Part shown: positions 41,699 through 49,506 of the stretch, piece after piece
How positions within the stretch are numbered: the first letter of the stretch is position 1
Layout: every line of letters starts with the position of its first letter
IMG/VR virus record: IMGVR_UViG_3300042359_000646
Coordinates: 62,001-126,000 of that record
Source of the DNA: a virus
Length of the DNA: 64,000 nt
Reading direction: 5' to 3' (one strand)
Notes under the pieces: model-generated
The model's database searches: none
What the model was told of the DNA's origin: nothing
The model's input: the letters and a program-made list of their open reading frames with translations, nothing else
Program-made: the position numbers and the translations under genes

Positions 41699-42447
41699 TG
41701 AATTTTGGTACTCATGGATTTCCTAGAGGATTAGGACTAAGTTCTGGATTATTTGGTTTTGATTTGCCCTCTTATAAATTTCCAGAACCTTACTTTAATT
41801 TAGTAGAATTACTATTGCAAGGTGAGGGAGTTAATAATGGGACTGTAATTACAGATAGTAGCAGTAGAAGTAGGTTTATTACAAGAATTGGTAATGTAGT
41901 AACTTCAACCGACCAAATCAAATATGGGACAAGTTCCCTGTTCTTTCCTGCAACTGGCGGCACTAATTACTTAGAAACTCTCACGGATAGTGGACTTACA
42001 TTTGGCTCTGGCGACCTCACTTTCGAGGTATGGGTGCGCTTTACAAGTATAGGTGTAACAACAGCCATTATGGGCAATGCTCAAGGCTTTTCATGGGGTG
42101 ATGCTGGTATATTCTTGTGTGCCAGCGCTAATGAATTTAGATTTAGAAATTGGGTAACTTTAAATGGTGCATTTTTCTCAACGACAATCGCCTTGAATAC
42201 TTGGTATCATGTCGCCGCAACCAAAGTCGGCACAACAGCTCGTATTTGGGTAAATGGAATTGAGGGAACTAGCGGAACAGTGGAGCTAAACAATATTGCT
42301 AATCCTAAATTCACTCTTGGCAGCGTAATTAGTGGGGCTGGTTTCTCTAGCCTGTTTCAGGGTTATATGAAGGGAGCTAGAGTGACAAAAGGTGTAGCTA
42401 GGTACACTACTAATTTCAACCCTGAAACAGATACTTATTTAAGATAA
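41698..42447 (+). CDS. LamG/ConA-like adhesin
   Basis: 249 aa, GTG start with GGAGGGG ribosome binding site. One jelly roll from about residue 40: LLLQGEGVNNGTVITDSSSR, SGDLTFEVWVRFT, NTWYHVAATKVGTTARIWVN, and the end GYMKGARVTKGVARYTTNF. Lectin-like, ending in the signature shared with the 20188 and 51446 proteins. Coupled to the 899-aa fibronectin protein. Confidence 0.75.
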   Translation: MNFGTHGFPRGLGLSSGLFGFDLPSYKFPEPYFNLVELLLQGEGVNNGTVITDSSSRSRFITRIGNVVTSTDQIKYGTSSLFFPATGGTNYLETLTDSGLTFGSGDLTFEVWVRFTSIGVTTAIMGNAQGFSWGDAGIFLCASANEFRFRNWVTLNGAFFSTTIALNTWYHVAATKVGTTARIWVNGIEGTSGTVELNNIANPKFTLGSVISGAGFSSLFQGYMKGARVTKGVARYTTNFNPETDTYLR

Positions 42448-45146
42448 TGACTGTAATCAAACCATCTACCACATATTACTACCGCACCAAAGCTGTCAAT
42501 CTTGATGGTGAATCTGCCTACTCAAATATAGTCTCAGTAACTACTCCTGCATCATCAAGTAACATCGGCGTTACTCCTCCATCACCATCTCAACCCATAA
42601 TAGTAGCGACAAAAAAAGATAGTAACTCTATTAGAGTAGAACTACAAAAAACTGCACCTAACGAGTACATAAAAGAGCTAAAACTTGACGTATCGGTAAA
42701 CGCTGATTTTAGCGCACCACTTTATTCTAATTTGACATTCTTACTCGACACTAACGTAGTTGCGACAGAAAAAGAAACTCTTGCACTTACTATTGGCGGC
42801 TTAGCGGCTTCAACTCTATACTACTACCGCTTACGCTTCTCAAATGAAACTGGTTTATCGGCGTGGACTTCAGCTTCACTCTCAACAACGACAAATTTTC
42901 CTATCCCTGATGCTCTAGGAACAACCAGCCTGACGGCTATATCTGCAAAGCTTAACTGGGGCAAAGTAACTGGCGCGACCACCTATTTTGTAGATTTGGC
43001 AACCGACACTGCGTTTACTTCTTTAATACTAAACAACGTCAACGCTGGGGATGTCGGTTTTCGCGATGTAGGGTCACTTACGGCTGAAAACCAATATTAC
43101 TATCGTGTAAGGGCTTCAGATGGCACGACAACTTCATCTAGCAGCAATGTGGTTATTTTTACGACGCTTCGAGACGTAGAGACTTATGACGAACAATTTC
43201 AGAACCTCACAACTCCTAGTATTAGCAACATCAGTGATATTTACCTCACTTCTTTTTCTGTATCTTGGAACGCAGTGGCTTTGGCGGATAGCTATAGCGT
43301 CCAAATTTCAGCTACATCAGATTTCAGCAGCATCTTGCAAACTATTGCAACCAAGAATACGTCGGTCAGCTTTACGGGACTAACTACGGCAACTGTTTAC
43401 TATGTGCGAGTACGGGCAATTTCTGTATGGCAAACGACTGCATATTCCGCTACACAAGTTGTAACTACTCTTTCACTTAATACTTCTCTCAATCCCCCTC
43501 AACTGCTCACACCGACAACAATCACTTCTCGTAGTATCTTATTTCAATGGGTTCTACGCAGTTATGCAACTCGATATTTGTTTGAGTTAAGTACTTCATC
43601 CGTATTTGCTTCGGTTGCTTATTCTACTATCGTAGGGAATGTCGGGTCTTTGTTGTTGGATGAAGGCATTAGCCCTGCAACAATCTATTATTCACGTATT
43701 AGGGCGCTCAATTCTAGTCAGTCCTCAGATTACTCCAATGCAGTTACTACAACAACTTCAGCAGCCCTTACAAGCATCACTGGAATCACTACAACTAGCA
43801 TTACCGATACTTCGGCAGTTATTGGGTGGACTTTGAATGGCAGCTACACCAATTATTTGCTGTCAGTATGGAAAACAGAGTCAAATGCTTACTTAGGGGT
43901 CAACTTCTACCGCAACAAGAGCCTCGGCAACACCAACACACATACAATTGACCTATTCTTAGAGCCAAGTAGAAACTACAGCTACACAATCACTGGAAAA
44001 ACAGCATCTGGCGACACAAAAACAACTGCAATACAGACATTTTCGACCAAAGCGGCTGCACCTATACTGCAACTAGCCAAAAACCTCCTAACTTGGACAT
44101 ACAATCTCAACAATCTTGAAGTTAGCACTGATTCTGACTTCAAGTTCTTGCTTAGAGGGTATCCAAGAAGCGTAGCAAACAATGGCAGCTTCAATATAGA
44201 GAATTTGCTCGATTCCAACAACAATTACTATATTCGCGGCAACTTTAACGGCGGCATTTACTCCAATGTGGTCAGTACATCAGCTTTGGCGGTCTACAAG
44301 GGCATCGTTGGCAAAACTTCCTTTTCTGCCATCTGGAAGCGCAGTGCTGGAGCTACTTCATACAGTGTCCAACTAAAAGTGCTAGATACTGGCAACTATG
44401 TGCCTGTAAGTGGCTTCACGTTCCCAAAAAATGTTGGTGACGTTAATAGCTACACATTTGAATCTCTTTCTGCTGACACACAATATCAGGTAATTGTATA
44501 TGACTCCAATTCAAATGTTTCTACTCCATACCTATTCAAAACTAATTTGTTTAGTGATACAGAAGAACCTAGTACTGCATCTCTTACGGTTCCTACAGTA
44601 ACTCTTAGTGGAAGTGCTGATTTTGACCGAGCAAACGTAGTGTTAACTGGCTATTCTAAGTATCTAGTCAATTTGGCGCGAGATAGTGCATTCACACTCG
44701 ACAATACCTATTTTGAGAGCAGTTCCAATAATATCGAGCTTTTACTCAAACCTAATCGCACATATTATTTACGTGCTTATGGGTATAACGGTACTAATCG
44801 CACAGCTTCGCCATCAACTACACTTACCATCAATACACCAGCAGAGCTATATACAGCGTTAGCTATATCTTCAGCGCCAAGTATTACTAATGTCAATATA
44901 CTTGATGAAAGTCAAGTTGAGATTACGTTCGCTCAAGTAAGTAATGCTACCGATTATAAGTTGGAGATTAGTCGTGCAAGTACTTTCACAATTCTCGAAG
45001 AGCTTAGTGTTACTAGGTCTGCTGATAACAAATTCTTAATCTTCGGATTGAGTGGAACGACTGTATATTATGCTAGGTTGTATGCTTTCAATAGCACCAA
45101 AATCAGCGCTTACTCTGGAACCACAACAATCGATACTACCCCATAA
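42447..45146 (+). CDS. Multi-domain fibronectin type III adhesin
   Basis: 899 aa, ATG sharing the last base of the previous stop. It starts in a fibronectin III-like strand set (TTYYYRTKAVNLDGESAYSN) and repeats the pattern ~8-9 times: TLYYYRLRFSNETGLSAWT, NQYYYRVRASDGTTTSSSS, VYYVRVRAISVWQTTAYSA, TIYYSRIRALNSSQSSDYS, TVYYARLYAFNSTKISAYSG. Such arrays act as spacers or sugar-binding arms of phage adhesins. Motif copies at 42766-42775 and 43251-43260 fall inside. Confidence 0.8.
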   Translation: MTVIKPSTTYYYRTKAVNLDGESAYSNIVSVTTPASSSNIGVTPPSPSQPIIVATKKDSNSIRVELQKTAPNEYIKELKLDVSVNADFSAPLYSNLTFLLDTNVVATEKETLALTIGGLAASTLYYYRLRFSNETGLSAWTSASLSTTTNFPIPDALGTTSLTAISAKLNWGKVTGATTYFVDLATDTAFTSLILNNVNAGDVGFRDVGSLTAENQYYYRVRASDGTTTSSSSNVVIFTTLRDVETYDEQFQNLTTPSISNISDIYLTSFSVSWNAVALADSYSVQISATSDFSSILQTIATKNTSVSFTGLTTATVYYVRVRAISVWQTTAYSATQVVTTLSLNTSLNPPQLLTPTTITSRSILFQWVLRSYATRYLFELSTSSVFASVAYSTIVGNVGSLLLDEGISPATIYYSRIRALNSSQSSDYSNAVTTTTSAALTSITGITTTSITDTSAVIGWTLNGSYTNYLLSVWKTESNAYLGVNFYRNKSLGNTNTHTIDLFLEPSRNYSYTITGKTASGDTKTTAIQTFSTKAAAPILQLAKNLLTWTYNLNNLEVSTDSDFKFLLRGYPRSVANNGSFNIENLLDSNNNYYIRGNFNGGIYSNVVSTSALAVYKGIVGKTSFSAIWKRSAGATSYSVQLKVLDTGNYVPVSGFTFPKNVGDVNSYTFESLSADTQYQVIVYDSNSNVSTPYLFKTNLFSDTEEPSTASLTVPTVTLSGSADFDRANVVLTGYSKYLVNLARDSAFTLDNTYFESSSNNIELLLKPNRTYYLRAYGYNGTNRTASPSTTLTINTPAELYTALAISSAPSITNVNILDESQVEITFAQVSNATDYKLEISRASTFTILEELSVTRSADNKFLIFGLSGTTVYYARLYAFNSTKISAYSGTTTIDTTP

Positions 45147-45150
45147 AAAT

Positions 45151-45324
45151 ATGATGAAACACTTCACTCATTTCGCTAAGGCTCATTCGTCGGGCGCTAA
45201 CTTTGCAAATATTTATCAAACAGGGCTACAAAATTTGATTAGTCCTGTTGTAGAAAAAGAAACTAAAAAATACGTCAGAAAAAAGAAGGAGCAAGCGGCA
45301 ACTTCGTCAGATGAAAAAGAATAA
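45151..45324 (+). CDS. Small basic protein with MKHF N-terminus
   Basis: 57 aa, MMKHFTHFAKAHSSGANFAN then QTGLQNLISPVVEKETKKYV and a Lys/Glu tail. Its N-terminus resembles those of proteins at 36732, 58046 and 7248. Five bases after the fibronectin adhesin stop. Possibly a small virion component. Unknown. Confidence 0.5.
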   Translation: MMKHFTHFAKAHSSGANFANIYQTGLQNLISPVVEKETKKYVRKKKEQAATSSDEKE

Positions 45325-45571
45325 AGAGGGCGCAGACTAGTTTCAGCTTCAGTGAGAGGCTTAGTCTGCTGTTTCGCTCCGAAGTTTGAGGACTGTTAGT
45401 AGCCTTTCAGAGCCTGTAGATATCAGGCAGTTTTGACTCTTAACTTTTGCGCCTCAGTTAAGAGTCCCGTGATGCCTACGGTTTTTGACAGGTTCAACCA
45501 CCGACTCTAGAAATCAGTAATTTCGTAATGCCTACGAATCCCTCTAGGACTTTTTTAGTATAACATAACTA
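45325..45571. ncRNA. Convergent intergenic region with five hairpins
   Basis: 247 bp between convergent genes. H1 GCAGACTA (45332-45339) with TAGTCTGC (45362-45369), and an inner AGCTTC/GAGGCT; H2 GCCTG/CAGGC (45412-45428); H3 a perfect 10-bp stem GACTCTTAAC (45435-45444) with GTTAAGAGTC (45457-45466); H4 CCGT/ACGG (45467-45481) then TTTTT; H5 TTCGTA/TACGAA (45522-45538). H4 and H5 share the core CGTrATGCCTACG (12 of 13). H4 plus T-run may terminate plus-strand transcription; the rest is more than a terminator needs, so a structured RNA or DNA site is possible. No gene lies here. Confidence 0.45.
45435..45486 (+). terminator. Hairpin pair with T-run after the adhesin operon
   Basis: Perfect 10-bp stem H3 followed at once by hairpin H4 and TTTTT (45482-45486). 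It is about 110 bp beyond the last plus-strand gene of the adhesin operon. Confidence 0.45.
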
Positions 45572-47131
45572 CTATGCTTGCGGCGCTCCCTCTTGAAGAG
45601 GATATTGCTCAGGTTGTCCTTCTGGTGGGGCAGGAGGCATCTGCATTTGCTGGATTTGAGCCTGTAGAGCCAATACTTCACTTTGTTTTTGTAATTCTTT
45701 TTGTATCTCAGCTTTAAGTGCATCTTCTTGTTTCTTGGCTTTTTCGTCTTCATCGAGTGAAGGTAATCCAAGGTTCTTACGGATAAGGCTAAGTACCTCA
45801 ACGTCATCGGCAGGAATGATGCCAGATGCAATAAGTGAAGTAATAGTGCTGAGACGACCATTAACTGTTGCTTGGTCTTCTTCGACATCGAATACAAACT
45901 CGCCCCAATCTTCGCTGAACCAACTTGAAGGGAAGTTGTCGTGTAATAAGCCACGAATCATTTTGTGGATAATTTCGTGCTTGAGTGTGGTAGTTAGTGC
46001 GAAGATGGTTGAGTCAAAGGTCATCTTGAAATTTTGACCAAAGCCGTTATTACCTAGATTTGTCGTTCCTGAGCCGCTATTAACGTCAAAGATGCCTGAA
46101 GGTATGGCAAAACTGGATTGAATGCCTCTATCGATGTATTCTAACGCTTTGAAGTGATTTTCGCTGGTGTTTTGTATTTGGATGCGGCTGAGTTCTACGT
46201 CGTTATCGGTGACGATGAATCCTCGCTTTTGAATGTCTTTTAGTTGGTGCGAAAGAGCAGCTTGTTTTGTTAGTTGGAGTGGCTTGCCCTTGTTGTCTTT
46301 TTTAACGTTACCTTGGGTGTCAACCATTGTGGTCGTACCGTTGTTGGGTGTTTTTGCCCAGAGTAGACCTTCGCTATCGTTTTTGATGCGGAGTGCTAGG
46401 TGTGTGAGTACTACTTTTTTTAATTTGTAGTACGAATTTGCGGCTGCACCGTCGCCTACACCCCAAATCGCGGTCTTATCAAAGGCTGCCCCGCTTGTGT
46501 TTGTGATATGCAAGAGCTTCTGATATGGAATTTTTACTTGCTTCCCATTTCCATTATCGTAAAGTACCCACTCAATTTTCCCAGAACTTTTAGAGGATTT
46601 TCCGAAAGATATGATTTGCTCAGGATTTAAAACGTGAATATTACCTATACGCCATTGACCACGATACCCCCTTATTTTAGACGATTTAGTGAACTCAGCA
46701 AGACCTATCCCATAGAGAATAGCTGAGGTAAAAATCTGAAATATAATTTTTTTAAAGCTTTTTGGTAATGTTCTTAAATTTGAGTTTACAAATTCTTCTA
46801 TCTCGCGCTTGCTGTGGGAGTATTCGCCAAATGAGCTTGTACATCTTAACGCTTTGAAACTTAAGCACTGTTTGGCTACGGGGTCGCGATTACCTAGCTC
46901 ACTTAACTGTTTTATGCTGGGGCGCTCAGTTTCGTTTGGATGATTTATTTCGGCTTGTGCATCTGCCGTTAACGACTGAATTTCTACTGAGTACATCCCT
47001 TGTTGAAGTGCTGCCATAGGCGTAGGAGTCCCAGCAAACAACAAAGAATCGTCTAGGTCTTCTAATAGGCTTAACTGGGTTGCTTCCTCGAACATCGGCA
47101 TAGGGATAATAAAAAGTTTTATTGATTGCAT
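45572..47131 (-). CDS. Portal protein
   Basis: 519 aa. N-terminal helices, then a central core with RGYRGQWRIGNIHVLNPEQI, a loop KIEWVLYDNGNGKQVKIPYQ, KLLHITNTSGAAFDKTAIWG and the long helix-plus-HEIIH stretch TTLKHEIIHKMIRGLL: the order seen in portal proteins of the DUF935/gp29-like type. The C-terminus is a Lys/Glu helix and a Pro/Gln/Glu tail. It forms the dodecameric DNA gate of the capsid. An in-frame ATG at 47101 gives a slightly shorter protein; neither start has a clear ribosome binding site. It is directly preceded by a GIY-YIG homing endonuclease. Confidence 0.7.
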   Translation of the reverse strand: MQSIKLFIIPMPMFEEATQLSLLEDLDDSLLFAGTPTPMAALQQGMYSVEIQSLTADAQAEINHPNETERPSIKQLSELGNRDPVAKQCLSFKALRCTSSFGEYSHSKREIEEFVNSNLRTLPKSFKKIIFQIFTSAILYGIGLAEFTKSSKIRGYRGQWRIGNIHVLNPEQIISFGKSSKSSGKIEWVLYDNGNGKQVKIPYQKLLHITNTSGAAFDKTAIWGVGDGAAANSYYKLKKVVLTHLALRIKNDSEGLLWAKTPNNGTTTMVDTQGNVKKDNKGKPLQLTKQAALSHQLKDIQKRGFIVTDNDVELSRIQIQNTSENHFKALEYIDRGIQSSFAIPSGIFDVNSGSGTTNLGNNGFGQNFKMTFDSTIFALTTTLKHEIIHKMIRGLLHDNFPSSWFSEDWGEFVFDVEEDQATVNGRLSTITSLIASGIIPADDVEVLSLIRKNLGLPSLDEDEKAKKQEDALKAEIQKELQKQSEVLALQAQIQQMQMPPAPPEGQPEQYPLQEGAPQA

Positions 47132-47134
47132 TCA

Positions 47135-47980
47135 TTATAACTCACTCAGATGAGACAATTTTTCTGCATCGGTAGCTAAGCGCCATTCTGACCATTTCGG
47201 ATTGTCAGATTTAACTCTGTAGAATACTGTCTTATAGGTAACTTCTTTAGTTTTTGAAGCTTTGTCAATAGATTTATAGTATTCTCCACATACTATTACA
47301 GGTACACTACAAGCTGCACTAATTTTCGCTTTAATTGCGTCAGGACAAGGTTTGCCAAAATTATGGTTATTTACCCCACTTTTAGCCACACTGATTTTTA
47401 ATTTATGCTCTTCACTCAGTTTTTTGCCCTTTTGAGCAGCACTCATATTAGCTTTAGCTTCAGGTGTGTTATGGGAAATTTTAATACTGGCTCTATGTTC
47501 TTCGCTAATTTTTTTACCTTTTTGACTAGCGCTCATCTTTCTTTTAGTTTCTTCCGTTTTGGGTTTACCTTTTAGTGCAGTACTGAGTTTCATCCTAGTT
47601 TCAGGATTCACAACCGTACCTTTCTTGGTAACAGACATCTTCTTTTTAGTTTCCTCTGAATGTTTCAAACCCCAACACCCTTTACCACCCAATCTAATAT
47701 TGTAGGTATCTTCACGTAGAATAAAATCTGCTGTAACTACCTTAGCTTCAGCATCGTAGGCATTTTCGGGGCAATTGAATTCTGCTAAAGTTACTCTGGT
47801 AAAATTTTCTATGCCGTATTTTTCGATAGCTGGTTTCAAAGCATAACCACTTCCAAGATAATTCTTAGACCTTTTAGTGTTAGCTAATTTATGTACCCCA
47901 ACATAAATTTTGCCATTGCAAACGTTCGTAGTTTGATATAAAATCCAAGTCTCAACCATTGCGTATACTCGTCCTTTCAT
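47135..47980 (-). CDS. GIY-YIG homing endonuclease with NUMOD3 repeats
   Basis: 281 aa. N-terminal GIY-YIG core (TWILYQTTNVCNGKIYVGVH, then the LGSG-Y and IEKYGIENFTR blocks). Residues ~105-215 hold repeated NUMOD3 DNA-binding units (HSEETKKKMS, TEETKRKMSASQKGKK, SEEHKLKISVAKSG). The C-terminal CGEYYKSIDKASKTKEVTYK is NUMOD1-like. This is the SegB/Mob layout. It is inserted directly before the portal gene (stop overlapping region), so the portal or its flank is the likely homing site. Confidence 0.88.
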   Translation of the reverse strand: MKGRVYAMVETWILYQTTNVCNGKIYVGVHKLANTKRSKNYLGSGYALKPAIEKYGIENFTRVTLAEFNCPENAYDAEAKVVTADFILREDTYNIRLGGKGCWGLKHSEETKKKMSVTKKGTVVNPETRMKLSTALKGKPKTEETKRKMSASQKGKKISEEHRASIKISHNTPEAKANMSAAQKGKKLSEEHKLKISVAKSGVNNHNFGKPCPDAIKAKISAACSVPVIVCGEYYKSIDKASKTKEVTYKTVFYRVKSDNPKWSEWRLATDAEKLSHLSEL

Positions 47981-48019
47981 GTATAATAAATACAGTATAA
48001 CATATAAAAAACATAAACA

Positions 48020-48172
48020 ATGAGCAATATCGATAAAAGTAAAAGATTTAATGCGGTCATATCTGAAAAACGCATGGATAAGCTAAAAAATTACGCTGAT
48101 TCGCGTGAGAAAAAAATGACATCTGTTTTTGAGGACTGGATTGACTCCTTACCTGATACAGCAGTAAAATAA
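48020..48172 (+). CDS. Ribbon-helix-helix (CopG/Arc-like) regulator
   Basis: 50 aa: KRFNAVISEKRMDKLKNYA then KKMTSVFEDWIDSLPD, a beta strand followed by two helices in the CopG/Arc order (FxVxIsexxxxkLkxxAxxxxxxxTsvixexi). It overlaps the next gene at TAATG and is divergent from the GIY-YIG gene, so it could regulate that shared promoter region. Small DNA-binding dimer predicted. Confidence 0.6.
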   Translation: MSNIDKSKRFNAVISEKRMDKLKNYADSREKKMTSVFEDWIDSLPDTAVK

Positions 48173-48918
48173 TGCCAGACTTCACATTCCCGAAAATTGA
48201 TGGTTTTGAGTTCTTATCTCCAAGAAACAGTGTAGGCATACCTTTTGAGACAATCTTTGCCGCAGAGGACAATTCGCTTCACCAGAAACTTAACGGCACG
48301 TATGATAAATTTTTTCCTTTGTATATCTTGACCAATATCCAAGGAGCATCGACTAATTATCGACCCAGCATCAACCTTATCAGCGCCACAGGAACTGAAA
48401 AAAAACTAACAGGCTCACTAACCCCAATAGTCTATAAAGACAAAATCAATAGGCGAGAATACGGTCGCAAAGAACAGGTACATCCCACATTAGGTAATAA
48501 AGGGCTTATTCTGAATACAATCTATTACAGAGAGTTCCTAATACCTAAGCTCGACCCTCGATATTCCTTAATTATCGATAAAAAGTTCATCACCAACACA
48601 ATTCAAAGACCAGCAGAGCAAGCTATAGACATCGGTAAAGCCACTTCTAGCGTCCTAGAGGCGTTTCCAAGAGGTAGTCTCGTCAAATACTCCAACTATT
48701 ACTGGAGATGCCTTAAAGCCACTAAAGCCTACCCTACAGCTACCGATTCTGACTGGCAGCAACTTCCTGAACGACAATCCATTTTCACTGCTGACATTTA
48801 CTCAATTTTTGGCAGTGATGTGCAATATTTGCAAACTTACAGCGAAGACCGCAATTTTCGACCTGAACAACAAGATACCTCTTTGGTTACATATAATGTT
48901 TCTTGTTTTTATGGTTAG
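48172..48918 (+). CDS. Virion-associated hypothetical protein
   Basis: 248 aa coupled to the RHH gene. The C-terminal part has a carbohydrate-binding-like strand set (GSLVKYSNYYWRCLKATKAY then TATDSDWQQL), as in CBM5/12 or tail proteins. The first half is beta-rich with a few conserved aromatic residues. Probably structural, but the plus-strand placement beside a regulator leaves this open. Confidence 0.5.
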   Translation: MPDFTFPKIDGFEFLSPRNSVGIPFETIFAAEDNSLHQKLNGTYDKFFPLYILTNIQGASTNYRPSINLISATGTEKKLTGSLTPIVYKDKINRREYGRKEQVHPTLGNKGLILNTIYYREFLIPKLDPRYSLIIDKKFITNTIQRPAEQAIDIGKATSSVLEAFPRGSLVKYSNYYWRCLKATKAYPTATDSDWQQLPERQSIFTADIYSIFGSDVQYLQTYSEDRNFRPEQQDTSLVTYNVSCFYG

Positions 48919-48926
48919 ATAAAGAG

Positions 48927-49097
48927 ATGAAAAATAAATCATCTTGGACTTTGCCGCCAGAGTCTATCAATCCTTGGCAAGACCTGTTAGACACTGCAAA
49001 TATGCTTAGAGACACTCCTACAACTGAAACTTTAGTGCTTCCAGCTTGTGTGGCTGCTAAACTAGAAAAACGTTGGAAAGAAGGACAAAAGAAATGA
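48927..49097 (+). CDS. Small hypothetical protein
   Basis: 56 aa, start preceded by AAAGAG. SWTLPPESINPWQDLLDTAN, then a helix with LVLPACVAAKLEKRWKEGQ. Unknown. Confidence 0.45.
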   Translation: MKNKSSWTLPPESINPWQDLLDTANMLRDTPTTETLVLPACVAAKLEKRWKEGQKK

Positions 49098-49150
49098 TTA
49101 CTTGGATTTTGGCTGTTTGGCAACTTATCAAATTTGTACCTTGGAGATAA
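49094..49150 (+). CDS. Possible 18-aa peptide
   Basis: MITWILAVWQLIKFVPWR: one short Trp-rich hydrophobic helix. It starts in the stop region of the previous gene (ATGA). Coding is speculative; position is the only support. Confidence 0.25.
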   Translation: MITWILAVWQLIKFVPWR

Positions 49151-49200
49151 TACCTCTTAAGATAGATATACATAAGTTTAGTTTGTGTTATATTAAAAAT

Positions 49201-49277
49201 TGCAGAGATGAAGCAATAGCGGCTTGCCATCCTCATAAGTTGGACATCATTCAGTGCGAATCTGAACTCTGCCTCCA
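49201..49277 (+). tRNA. tRNA-Met (CAT), with encoded CCA
   Basis: Anticodon loop CTCATAA (CAT, with T33 and A37). D-stem AAGC/GCTT, T-stem TTCAG/CTGAA, acceptor GCAGAG/CTCTGC with a T1-C72 mismatch, discriminator T and CCA at 49275-49277. There are imperfections: a T-T mismatch in the anticodon stem (CCATC/GTTGG) and one extra base between acceptor and D-stem. The 1-72 mismatch resembles initiator tRNA, but GGG/CCC in the anticodon stem is absent. Ile2 (lysidine) is possible. Confidence 0.65.
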
Positions 49278-49281
49278 ATAC

Positions 49282-49355
49282 GCGGAACTAGCTCAATTTG
49301 GTAGAGCCAGCCCCTTCCAAGGGAAAGGTTAAGAGTTCAAGTCTCTCGTTTCGCT
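49282..49355 (+). tRNA. tRNA-Gly (TCC), imperfect anticodon stem
   Basis: 74 nt. Acceptor GCGGAAC with GTTTCGC (one G-U), D-stem GCTC/GAGC, loop CTTCCAA (TCC), T-loop TTCAAGT. The two outer pairs of the anticodon stem are A-A and G-A (AGCCC/GGGAA), and the T-stem has an A-C. No CCA encoded. Confidence 0.7.
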
Positions 49356-49358
49356 TAA

Positions 49359-49431
49359 TCCTCTATAGCTCAGTTGGTAGAGCGTCGCGCTGTTAACGCG
49401 AATGTCCTTGGTTCGAGTCCAAGTGGAGGAG
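49359..49431 (+). tRNA. tRNA-Asn (GTT)
   Basis: 73 nt canonical cloverleaf: acceptor TCCTCTA/TGGAGGA (one U-G), D-stem GCTC/GAGC, anticodon stem TCGCG/CGCGA with loop CTGTTAA (GTT), T-arm CTTGG/CCAAG with TTCGAGT. The best-formed tRNA of the cluster. CCA not encoded. Confidence 0.93.
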
Positions 49432-49434
49432 TCT

Positions 49435-49506
49435 GGGTTATTAGCTCAGTGGGAGAGCAGTGGTTTTGTAAACCAAAGGTCGTCAGTCCGAATCTGACTT
49501 TGGGCT
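49435..49506 (+). tRNA. tRNA-Thr (TGT)-like, acceptor stem disrupted
   Basis: 72 nt. D-stem GCTC/GAGC, loop TTTGTAA (TGT), anticodon stem GTGGT/ACCAA (4 of 5), T-stem GTCAG/CTGAC. The acceptor strands GGGTTAT and TTTGGGC hardly pair. A shifted GTCTGGG would pair with TTTGGGC but mostly by G-U and with an over-long linker. The 3' end overlaps the stop of the minus-strand gene at 49506. It may be decaying or need editing. Confidence 0.55.
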
